Origin: Syntrophothermus sp. UBA1445
GTDB lineage: Bacteria > Bacillota > Syntrophomonadia > Syntrophomonadales > DTU052
DNA: 5,384 nucleotides
Assembly: GCA_002329495.1 (NCBI GenBank)
Contig: DCTH01000143.1
Location: forward strand, 1,196 to 6,579
Reading direction: 5' to 3'
Part shown: positions 1-5,326 of the stretch, piece by piece
How the letters are laid out: each line of letters opens with the position of its first letter
How positions within the stretch are numbered: position 1 is the first letter of the stretch
Program-made: the position numbers and the translations under genes
The notes under the pieces: generated by a model
Database searches by the model: none
Seen by the model: the letters and a program-made list of their open reading frames with translations, nothing else
What the model was told of the DNA's origin: nothing

Positions 1-2682
1 GGATGAGTAGCCGGTTCCGAAGTCATCCAAAGCGATCCTTATTCCCAGATTGCGGAGATCCTGCAAAACCTTGCTTACCCGCTCTTCACTGCGGATAGCA
101 ATGCTTTCGGTGATTTCCAGTTCAAGATATTTCGGGTCCAACCCGGTTTCTTCAAGTATCCCCGCCACTGTTTCCACCAGATCCTGATGCCAGAAGTGAC
201 GTCCGGAAATATTTACCGCGACTCGGACTGCAGCCAGGCCAGCATCCTGCCACCATTTATTCTGTCGGCAGGCGGTCCGCAGAACCCACTTTTCCAGCGG
301 AATAATCAGGCCAGTCTCCTCGGCCACGTGAATAAATTTTCCCGGCATGATCAAGCCATTTCTCGGGTGCTGCCAGCGTACCAGAGCCTCCATGCCAACG
401 ATCTGACCACTCTTCGTGTTGATTAATGGCTGATAGTGAAGAACCAGCTCTTCACGGTCCAGAGCATGCCGAAGATCCTTGGTCAACGTGATGCGTTCCA
501 GGAATAACTCATTCATTTCTTTGGTAAATACCTGGTAGTTGTTACCGCCCTGCTCTTTGGCCCGGTAAAGGGCACTATCGGCGTTTTTGATCAGGGTTGC
601 TACATCCTGCCCGTCATCCGGGAAAATACTGATACCGATACTGGCAGTCGTATGAATCTCGTGCCCGTCAACATGGTATGGAGATGAGAAGCTCTGCAAA
701 ATTTTATTGGCGATAATTGCAGCATCCTCAGGCTCTTTGATACCCGGAAACAGGAACATGAACTCATCACCGCCCATGCGAGCGATGGTATCGCCTTCCC
801 GTATCAGGGATTTGAGTCTTCGGGATACTTCCTGCAGGAGCCCATCGCCGATCATGTGGCCCAGAGTATCATTGACGACCTTGAAACTGTCCAGATCAAT
901 ATAGACCAGGGCCAGTATCTGATTCTGACGTCTGGCATGGGAAAGTGCCACGGTGATACGGTCTTGAATCAGCAGACGGTTGGGGAGACCCGTGAGTGCG
1001 TCATGATACGCCAGGTGCCTGATGGTTTCCTCGTACTGCTTTCGTTCTGTAAAATCGGAAACAATTATAACCCCGCCCAAAGGTTGACCTTCCTCAGACA
1101 TCACCGGGGCAATCTGGGCTTCAATGGGGGTTACTTGGCCGGAAAACACTGAACGGAAGTCACCCTGAAAGTAAGCCTTCTGACCATTAAAGGCCTGCTT
1201 GACACCATTAACCAGATATTTCTCAGGCAGATGAAGAAGATTAAATCCGATTAAGGCGTCCTTATTCGGGGAACCGACAATCTGAATCAGACTCTCATTG
1301 CAGGCAGTGATTTGCCCCTGTGCGTCAAAATGGAGAATTCCCAGAGGGGTGTTCTCAAACACCAGACGGTATTTGGACTCACTCTGCCGCAAAGCTTCCT
1401 CGGCCTCTTTGCGCTGAGTCACGTCGCGTACAATACCACGGAAGCCGCTTACCTTTCCCTGGCTGTTCGTAATGGCTGAAACTGAAGCTTCGGCAAAGAG
1501 CTTGGACCCGTCCTGGCGGGTAAGCTGCCAGTCCACCTCTCTGGTGGGTTCTTTCGAAAGGTATACCTTATTAAAAGCCTTAAAGACCTTGCGCGCATTT
1601 TCATAATCCATATATTGTCTATAATTCATATTAAACAGATCCTGCTTCAGGTACCCCAGGGACTCATTTAGACTGTTATTGGCAAAGGTGAGATTACCAC
1701 GGATGTCAACCTCAAAATAACCGTCTTCAATACTTCCCAGAATATTCCTGTATCTCTCCTCACTCTGTCGCAGGGCTTCCTCAGCCTGTTTGTGCTTGGT
1801 CATATCTCTTAAGGTTTCAATGGCTCCGATCAAACGGCCATTTTGGTCAAAAAGAGGGGACGCCTTGGCCCAGACATAGACTCCCTCGCCTTTTACTGCC
1901 GGACAGAAACTCTCGGCGACCAGCGTTAAGTGTTTTCTTTGGAAGTACACGTATTCCGGTCGCTTAATTTTCGAGTCCAGAGCCAGGTCAACCAGCATGG
2001 GACGACGAAAACCGTAAAAAGGCAGTGCGTATTCGTGATCGGCCTTGCCCACCATCTCCTGGGCTCTGATCCCAGTCATATCGGCAATGGCTCGATTCCA
2101 TCTCATGACTCTACCGGAAGCATCAACAACAAAGGTTGCGTCCGGCAGAAAATCAATAATATCGGCCAGATGCCGCTCCAGCTCCCGTTGTGACTCTTCT
2201 GCCTTTTTTCGCTGGCTGATATCGGTTATAAAAGAATAGTAATGACGTTTCCCACTCTTCCGGTCAGCGAACTGATGAACCAGGAGTTCCACGGCGATAC
2301 GCCGACCGTCCTTGGTTAGATACTCCTTTTCATAACGGACCGGAATACCAGTGAGTTGCAACATACTCAGGTAATGATTTTGCACATCGTGCCATTCGGG
2401 GGGTGTCAGATCCTTGTCCCAACTGATGGTGGAGAGTTCCTCTCTGGTGTATCCCACCATGTTAAGGAAGGCCGGATTGCAGTCCAGGATCTCACCTTCG
2501 GGAGTAACCAGGCTAAACGGCTGGGAAGAGTATTCAAGAACCTTGGCCAGAAACTCTACCCGCTCCAGATAGTCGTTTAAGTAGTCGACATTGCCGATAG
2601 ACGATCCATCGAACGCAGGTAGAGAGCGCCACGGCTTGCCCTGCTCATGCAATAATAGTTTTTTCCGGAAATCTTCACCCAC
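1..2682 (-). CDS. Multi-PAS GGDEF-EAL cyclic-di-GMP sensor enzyme (3' end outside window)
   Basis: The reading frame is open from a GTG at 2682-2680 to the left edge, giving 894 residues with the C-terminus missing. Four PAS domains are read at about residues 45-157, 170-297, 312-420 and 435-545, joined by coiled-coil linkers of the QRKxAEEALRQSE type. A GGDEF domain (diguanylate cyclase) follows from about 555 (HDALTGLPNR): metal/GTP-binding Asp596, signature GGDEF at 637-641, and an intact RxxD inhibitory site (REGD, 628-631) five residues before it. The EAL domain (cyclic-di-GMP phosphodiesterase) starts near 735, with YQP at 750-752, EAL at 765-767, Asn824, LEITE at 855-859 and DDFGTG at 886-891; its later catalytic residues are beyond the edge. 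Both enzyme domains therefore look catalytically competent as far as visible. No signal peptide or membrane segment is seen, so a cytosolic sensor is inferred. PAS ligands cannot be read from sequence. Start choice: GAGGAA lies seven bases upstream; another in-frame GTG at 2706 lacks such a site. Confidence 0.95.
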   Translation of the reverse strand, partial: MGEDFRKKLLLHEQGKPWRSLPAFDGSSIGNVDYLNDYLERVEFLAKVLEYSSQPFSLVTPEGEILDCNPAFLNMVGYTREELSTISWDKDLTPPEWHDVQNHYLSMLQLTGIPVRYEKEYLTKDGRRIAVELLVHQFADRKSGKRHYYSFITDISQRKKAEESQRELERHLADIIDFLPDATFVVDASGRVMRWNRAIADMTGIRAQEMVGKADHEYALPFYGFRRPMLVDLALDSKIKRPEYVYFQRKHLTLVAESFCPAVKGEGVYVWAKASPLFDQNGRLIGAIETLRDMTKHKQAEEALRQSEERYRNILGSIEDGYFEVDIRGNLTFANNSLNESLGYLKQDLFNMNYRQYMDYENARKVFKAFNKVYLSKEPTREVDWQLTRQDGSKLFAEASVSAITNSQGKVSGFRGIVRDVTQRKEAEEALRQSESKYRLVFENTPLGILHFDAQGQITACNESLIQIVGSPNKDALIGFNLLHLPEKYLVNGVKQAFNGQKAYFQGDFRSVFSGQVTPIEAQIAPVMSEEGQPLGGVIIVSDFTERKQYEETIRHLAYHDALTGLPNRLLIQDRITVALSHARRQNQILALVYIDLDSFKVVNDTLGHMIGDGLLQEVSRRLKSLIREGDTIARMGGDEFMFLFPGIKEPEDAAIIANKILQSFSSPYHVDGHEIHTTASIGISIFPDDGQDVATLIKNADSALYRAKEQGGNNYQVFTKEMNELFLERITLTKDLRHALDREELVLHYQPLINTKSGQIVGMEALVRWQHPRNGLIMPGKFIHVAEETGLIIPLEKWVLRTACRQNKWWQDAGLAAVRVAVNISGRHFWHQDLVETVAGILEETGLDPKYLELEITESIAIRSEERVSKVLQDLRNLGIRIALDDFGTGYSS
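1380..1794 (-). repeat. Duplicated PAS-linker segment inside the cyclic-di-GMP gene
   Basis: Two 34-base stretches, 1380-1413 and 1761-1794, match at 28 of 34 positions and sit exactly 381 bases (127 codons) apart in the same frame. Both encode the linker AEEALRQSE that joins consecutive PAS domains (between PAS2 and PAS3, and between PAS3 and PAS4). The spacing equals one PAS-plus-linker unit, which suggests that the PAS array grew by internal duplication. The PAS cores have diverged while the linker stayed similar, so selection for the helical linker is an alternative explanation. Confidence 0.7.
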
Positions 2683-2689
2683 TACGCGG

Positions 2690-2697
2690 TTCCTCTT
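2690..2697 (-). promoter_or_regulatory. Ribosome-binding site of the cyclic-di-GMP gene
   Basis: On the minus strand the sequence AAGAGGAA lies seven bases before the GTG at 2682-2680. This is a good Shine-Dalgarno match and is the reason for choosing that GTG over the in-frame GTG at 2706-2704, which has only T-rich sequence upstream. Confidence 0.6.
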
Positions 2698-2728
2698 ACT
2701 GCACACATGGAAAAATGATACAGCAGTT

Positions 2729-2759
2729 CTTATAATTGAGTTTACCGTTAAATGGACAA
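2729..2759 (-). promoter_or_regulatory. Candidate promoter of the cyclic-di-GMP gene
   Basis: On the minus strand TTGTCC (2759-2754) and TATAAG (2734-2729) resemble the -35 and -10 boxes of the housekeeping sigma factor, separated by 19 bases, which is longer than the usual 17. Transcription would start near 2722, about 40 bases before the GTG. It is the best placed pair in this stretch but is weak. Confidence 0.3.
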
Positions 2760-2825
2760 ATATGCCAGAAAAAAATTGAGGAGACGGGCCCCGGGGATGC
2801 TAAGAGTGAGTCATTGGATAGAACA

Positions 2826-2837
2826 GAGATTAATCTC
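2826..2837. repeat. 12-bp perfect palindrome, possible operator
   Basis: GAGATTAATCTC is identical to its own reverse complement. It lies 144 bases before the cyclic-di-GMP start and about 140 bases before the proposed nadD promoter. The form fits a site for a dimeric DNA-binding protein, but a 12-bp palindrome has roughly a one-in-ten chance of occurring in 388 random bases, so this is only a candidate. Confidence 0.35.
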
Positions 2838-2863
2838 CATTACCTTCGGCAATATCTTAATGA

Positions 2864-2921
2864 CAGTCTCATCGGGTACGGCCTCCCATTTTGGACCTAC
2901 GTATAATTGATGATGAGACTG
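2864..2921. repeat. 10-bp inverted repeat enclosing 38 bases
   Basis: CAGTCTCATC (2864-2873) is the exact reverse complement of GATGAGACTG (2912-2921). Inside, GTACG (2876-2880) can pair with CGTAT (2900-2904) with one G-T wobble, and TCC (2884-2886) with GGA (2893-2895), so a nested stem of about 58 bases can be drawn. There is no T-run after it on the plus strand and it lies outside both proposed transcripts, so it does not look like a terminator. It could be a paired operator, a remnant of a mobile element, or a small structured RNA. Confidence 0.45.
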
Positions 2922-2975
2922 AGAGACGCCGCTGTAATGGTCGCGTTATTCTCGTTTAATTTTCGTGCTTACAAC

Positions 2976-3005
2976 TGGAAAATCGTGCAGAAGTATGGGT
3001 ATAAT
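2976..3005 (+). promoter_or_regulatory. Candidate promoter of the nadD-yqeK-rsfS cluster
   Basis: A perfect -10 hexamer, TATAAT, is at 3000-3005, with TGGAAA (4 of 6 to the -35 consensus) at 2976-2981 and an 18-base spacer. Transcription would begin near 3012 and give a leader of about 60 bases before the TTG start. The -10 is convincing; the -35 is weak. Confidence 0.5.
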
Positions 3006-3056
3006 GAATTTGTGATAAAGTGAACAAGGTGATTGCTCAGTACTGGTAAGCTTCTC

Positions 3057-3064
3057 GAGGGTGG
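3057..3064 (+). promoter_or_regulatory. Ribosome-binding site fixing the TTG start of nadD
   Basis: GAGGGTGG ends six bases before TTG at 3071. The next in-frame codon upstream that matters is a TAA stop at 3047-3049, and no ATG or GTG lies in frame between them, so the TTG with this site is the only good start that keeps the complete N-terminal nucleotide-binding motif. Confidence 0.6.
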
Positions 3065-3070
3065 ATTGAG

Positions 3071-3670
3071 TTGAAAACAGGAATTCTTGGCGGAACCTTC
3101 GACCCGGTACATATTGGCCATTTGGCGGTTGCCGAAAGGGTCCACTCCGATTGCGGTCTTGACAAGGTGGTTTTTATTCCTGCCAATATATCACCGTTCA
3201 AGGTAGGGCAGGTTAACTCCTCCGGAGAGCATCGGCTTAATATGTTACGCCTGGCGATCGGGGAAAATCCCCATTTTACCTGCAGCGATATCGAACTGCG
3301 AAGAGGCGGTACCAGTTATACTGTGGATACTATGGAAGACCTGAAGGTTTTGTATCCCGACGACGAATTTTTCTTCATTATGGGGATGGACTCCTTCCTG
3401 GAGTTAAATGGCTGGAAAGGCGTGGACCGACTGGCTGAATTATGCCAACTGATAGTCGTTACCCGCCCGGGTTACGACTTGACGCAGGAGCAAAGGCGCT
3501 CGCTTGAATTGCCGCCAACGGTGTGGCAGCGAACGCGCTTCCTTCAGGTTCCAGGCCTGGATATCGCGGCTACAGAAATCCGGGATCGGATCAGGCGAGG
3601 TCAATCAGTAAGATACCTGCTGCTTCCCGAAGTGGAGACCTATATACATGAAAACGGTATTTATCGATGA
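3071..3670 (+). CDS. nadD: Nicotinate-nucleotide adenylyltransferase
   Basis: NadD transfers AMP from ATP to nicotinate mononucleotide, giving deamido-NAD, the last step but one of NAD synthesis, in the cytosol. The 199-residue protein has the usual family length. Visible motifs: GGTFDPVHIGH at 7-17, the nucleotidyltransferase (H/T)xGH signature; PANISPFK at 37-44; SYTVDT at 82-87; GMDSF at 105-109; RPGY at 132-135; and IAATEIR at 165-171, the counterpart of the family's ISSTxIR ATP-phosphate site. The serines commonly found in that last motif are alanines here, while Thr168 and Arg171 are kept. Translation starts at TTG. The gene leads a plus-strand cluster with yqeK 73 bases downstream, an order common in Gram-positive bacteria. 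The C-terminal helix ends HENGIYR, normal for the family, so the gene is complete. Confidence 0.96.
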   Translation: MKTGILGGTFDPVHIGHLAVAERVHSDCGLDKVVFIPANISPFKVGQVNSSGEHRLNMLRLAIGENPHFTCSDIELRRGGTSYTVDTMEDLKVLYPDDEFFFIMGMDSFLELNGWKGVDRLAELCQLIVVTRPGYDLTQEQRRSLELPPTVWQRTRFLQVPGLDIAATEIRDRIRRGQSVRYLLLPEVETYIHENGIYR

Positions 3671-3706
3671 TATTTCCGTTGACAGAAGCTATTGAAGGCC
3701 TAATCA

Positions 3707-3740
3707 AGGGGCATTGTCCCCTCAGGTCTGCGGAGGGGAG
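3707..3740 (+). promoter_or_regulatory. Alternative hairpins at the yqeK ribosome-binding site
   Basis: In the nadD-yqeK spacer a C-rich segment, TCCCCTC (3717-3723), lies between two G-rich ones. It can pair perfectly over seven bases with GAGGGGA (3733-3739), closing a hairpin with a nine-base loop that buries the Shine-Dalgarno sequence. It can instead pair over five bases (CCCCT, 3718-3722) with AGGGG at 3707-3711, closing a six-base loop and leaving the site free. The two folds exclude each other. This is the arrangement of a translation switch, but the effector, if any, is unknown and the pairing may be a by-product of G-rich and C-rich composition. Confidence 0.35.
3732..3738 (+). promoter_or_regulatory. 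Strong ribosome-binding site deciding the yqeK start
   Basis: GGAGGGG is a near-perfect Shine-Dalgarno sequence. Its GGAGG core is four bases from the ATG at 3741 and seven bases from the ATG at 3744, so the second ATG has the better spacing. A TTG at 3714 in the same frame lies upstream of this site and would translate through it, so it is not the start. Confidence 0.75.
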
Positions 3741-3743
3741 ATG

Positions 3744-4328
3744 ATGAACGAAATCAGGGCTGAAGAAATCATTAGGGCAAAACTCTCCGAGAACCGCTAT
3801 CAACACTCAATGCGGGTGGCAACTGTTGCCCGGGAGATGGCACAAGCATTTGGACTGGACGAGGAAAAGGCCTATTTGGCCGGAATTGTTCATGATTACG
3901 CCAAAGGCATTCCTGGTTACGAGCTGTTATCCTTGGCAAAAGAGCATAACTTGTTGGAAGATGAAGTCGAAAATCAGTCTCCTGATCTCCTGCATGCTCC
4001 GGTAGGAGCTTTTCTCCTGGCCCGGGAACAGGGTCTGGACGATGAGGACATTTTGGGTGCAGTCAGGAACCATACCCTGGGGAGGGTAGGTATGACTGAT
4101 CTGGAAAAGGTGTTATTCCTGGCCGATATGATAGAACCGGGACGTGACTTCCCCGGAATCGAGAGACTGCGCTGTCTGGCCTGGAAGGATCTTAACCAGG
4201 GAATGATACAGGCTATCGAGTTAACTCTACGCTACTGCATGGATCAGGGGAGATTGATTCACCCCCGGACGGTCTTGGTTCGGAATAACTTGTTGTCAGT
4301 TTTGCCAAGGGGGCGAACCCTGTGGTAG
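3744..4328 (+). CDS. yqeK: HD-domain symmetrical Ap4A hydrolase
   Basis: Members of this Gram-positive HD family split diadenosine tetraphosphate (Ap4A) into two ADP, using a metal centre. From the ATG at 3744 the protein has 194 residues, the normal length. The HD metal ligands are all in place: His21 (RYQHS), His50-Asp51 (GIVHDYAKG), His84 (LLHAPVG), His110 (NHTLG) and Asp128 (LADMIEP). The family motif ADMIEPGR is at 127-134. There is no membrane segment, so it is cytosolic. The gene follows nadD by 73 bases, and rsfS starts 31 bases after its stop, so co-transcription is likely. The ATG at 3741 is a possible alternative start that would add one Met. Its ribosome-binding site can be sequestered by a nearby C-rich segment. 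The family assignment is firm; the Ap4A activity is transferred from characterised relatives. Confidence 0.92.
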   Translation: MNEIRAEEIIRAKLSENRYQHSMRVATVAREMAQAFGLDEEKAYLAGIVHDYAKGIPGYELLSLAKEHNLLEDEVENQSPDLLHAPVGAFLLAREQGLDDEDILGAVRNHTLGRVGMTDLEKVLFLADMIEPGRDFPGIERLRCLAWKDLNQGMIQAIELTLRYCMDQGRLIHPRTVLVRNNLLSVLPRGRTLW

Positions 4329-4331
4329 AAT
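4302..4331 (+). promoter_or_regulatory. Candidate internal promoter for rsfS
   Basis: TTGCCA (4302-4307, 5 of 6 to consensus) and TAGAAT (4326-4331, 5 of 6) are separated by 18 bases, and TGG directly before the -10 box forms an extended -10 element. The site overlaps the last codons and the stop of yqeK. Transcription would begin near 4338, leaving a leader of only about 20 bases with the rsfS ribosome-binding site. It would let rsfS be expressed apart from nadD and yqeK. Confidence 0.45.
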
Positions 4332-4359
4332 GTTCGTGGATTAAAAAAGGGGGACTAGC

Positions 4360-4713
4360 ATGTCGACAGGTATCAGCTCGGATTTGACCTCCAAAATAGT
4401 TGAATTTGCTCGGGAAGGGAACGCCACCGATATTGTAGTCCTGGACCTGCAGGGGTTAACGGTTCTGACCGATTACTTCGTAATCGCCAGTGGCCGTAGC
4501 ACGATACAGGTAAAAAGCATAGCCGAGAAAATTGAGGATGAACTCCTGGAGTGCGGAGAAAAGCCGTTGCGAAGAGAAGGTTTTAATGAGGGGCGTTGGA
4601 TCATCCTGGATTATCCTGGGGTTATGGTTCATATCTTCCGCCAGGAGGAGAGGGAGCTTTACCAACTGGAAAGGCTATGGGGTGATGCTCCCCTGGTAAG
4701 AATCAATAATTAA
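4360..4713 (+). CDS. rsfS: Ribosomal silencing factor RsfS
   Basis: RsfS (YbeB/Iojap family) binds protein uL14 on the large ribosomal subunit and blocks joining with the small subunit, lowering translation when nutrients are short. The 117-residue protein has the usual length and the family landmarks in order: TDYFVIASGRS at 37-47, QVKSIAEKIE at 50-59, GRWIILDYPGVMVHIF at 78-93 and LERLWGDAP at 103-111. The start is ATG, with AAGGGGG at 4347-4353 ending six bases upstream. It is the last gene of the plus-strand cluster and is followed by a terminator hairpin 16 bases after its stop. In several bacteria rsfS lies beside nadD, which supports the call. Nothing is missing or unusual in the protein itself. 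Confidence 0.96.
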   Translation: MSTGISSDLTSKIVEFAREGNATDIVVLDLQGLTVLTDYFVIASGRSTIQVKSIAEKIEDELLECGEKPLRREGFNEGRWIILDYPGVMVHIFRQEERELYQLERLWGDAPLVRINN

Positions 4714-4729
4714 ACATTCAGGTATTATT

Positions 4730-4756
4730 GCCCCTCATGATGAGGGGCTTTAGTTT
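4730..4756 (+). terminator. Rho-independent terminator after rsfS
   Basis: GCCCCTCA (4730-4737) pairs perfectly with TGAGGGGC (4741-4748) around the three-base loop TGA, followed by the T-rich tail TTTAGTTT (4749-4756, interrupted by AG). It lies 16 bases past the rsfS stop. Read on the minus strand the stem is followed by a sequence without a T-run, so it may serve the converging ogt transcript poorly. No better minus-strand terminator is seen in the rest of the rsfS-ogt gap (4714-4816). Confidence 0.8.
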
Positions 4757-4816
4757 ACCAACCGGGACATATTCCCAGACCTATTACACAGATATGTTTC
4801 AAAGATACCCCGATTA

Positions 4817-5326
4817 TTAGTCGGCTTTGGCCTCCAGCTCCAGAAGGGCCTTTTTCGTCTCTAACCCACCGTCGGCAGAAAACCCCCCCAGACCACCTGC
4901 TGCCACTACCCGGTGACAGGGAATTATAACCGGTAAGGGATTTCTTTTCAGAGCCTGCCCAACTGCGCGGGCTCCCCGGGAGCACCCGATCTCCCGGGCC
5001 AGCGAACCGTAGGTTTGCACCGTTCCGTAAGGAATTTGGGCAGCAGCCTGTAACACCCGGCGAGTGAAGTCAGGTATTGAAGTCAATTCTGGCTCACAGT
5101 CCCACCTGTCCACCCGCTGTCCTGCAAAATAGGCCGTCAATTGCTCGGTCAGACCTGGCAATAGTATCGGGTTCTCGATCAGTTTTTCACTGCCAGTACA
5201 GCGCAAAGCCTGATGGACCAGTTCTGGTGCGGGCAGCGGCAGTGTCAGAGACCTCACCTTCCGGTCCTTCCCAATCAGACCTATGAATCCCCAGTGGGTT
5301 GAAAATACACGATATTCCAGCATCAT
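4817..5326 (-). CDS. ogt: Methylated-DNA--[protein]-cysteine S-methyltransferase (ogt type)
   Basis: This repair protein moves the alkyl group from O6-alkylguanine (and O4-alkylthymine) in DNA onto its own cysteine, and is used up in the process. The 169 residues match the single-domain Ogt/MGMT length, without an Ada-type regulatory domain. The active-site motif is IPCHRVV, with the acceptor Cys137 and the following His138; Asn129, Tyr106 and Arg120 (in RAVG, equivalent to the arginine finger of human MGMT) are also present, and Glu163 or Glu165 near the C-terminus could complete the catalytic relay. The helix-turn-helix part is about 93-124. The first ATG overlaps the stop of the upstream gene by four bases (ATGA) and no Shine-Dalgarno is visible just upstream, so translational coupling to that gene is inferred. 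A second ATG follows directly (5323). The gene converges with rsfS. Confidence 0.95.
   Translation of the reverse strand: MMLEYRVFSTHWGFIGLIGKDRKVRSLTLPLPAPELVHQALRCTGSEKLIENPILLPGLTEQLTAYFAGQRVDRWDCEPELTSIPDFTRRVLQAAAQIPYGTVQTYGSLAREIGCSRGARAVGQALKRNPLPVIIPCHRVVAAGGLGGFSADGGLETKKALLELEAKAD

Larger units (their letters stand above)
2683..3070. other. Divergent intergenic region with promoters and dyad symmetries
   Basis: These 388 bases separate the minus-strand cyclic-di-GMP gene from the plus-strand nadD cluster. No convincing gene is seen on either strand. Candidate promoters lie near each end (minus strand 2729-2759, plus strand 2976-3005). Between them is a run of symmetric elements: a perfect palindrome at 2826-2837, a small imperfect hairpin at 2839-2853 (ATTACC / GGCAAT around TTC) and a 10-bp inverted repeat at 2864-2873 / 2912-2921. 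An isolated TATAAT at 2902-2907 has no -35 partner. The GC-rich block at 2785-2796 contains CCCCGGGG. The central position suggests protein-binding sites or a small RNA, but neither is shown. Confidence 0.6.

Noticed and set aside
2682..2708. An eight-codon minus-strand reading frame (ATG at 2708, TAG overlapping the GTG start of the cyclic-di-GMP gene).
   Set aside because: It has no ribosome-binding site of its own, is very short, and the overlap can arise by chance; without conservation there is no case for a leader peptide.
187..2779. Several plus-strand open frames of 60 to 98 codons across 187-2779.
   Set aside because: All but the last part of one lie opposite the well-supported minus-strand PAS-GGDEF-EAL gene, lack recognisable domains and good ribosome-binding sites, and read as shadows of it.
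2902..2907. A perfect TATAAT hexamer in the intergenic region.
   Set aside because: The only -35-like sequence nearby (TTGGAC, 2891-2896) is five bases away, far too close, and the correctly spaced position reads CGGCCT.
3679..3706. A perfect TTGACA (3679-3684) between nadD and yqeK, suggesting a promoter for yqeK.
   Set aside because: No acceptable -10 box lies 15 to 19 bases downstream; the best candidate, TAATCA, matches the consensus at only two positions.
3714..3743. A TTG start for yqeK ten codons upstream of the chosen ATG.
   Set aside because: It would place the strong Shine-Dalgarno sequence inside the coding region, and the extra residues do not belong to the family's N-terminus.
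4808..4824. A small CCGA / TCGG dyad over the ogt stop as a possible minus-strand terminator.
   Set aside because: The stem is only four base pairs with a seven-base loop and no T-run follows it on the minus strand.
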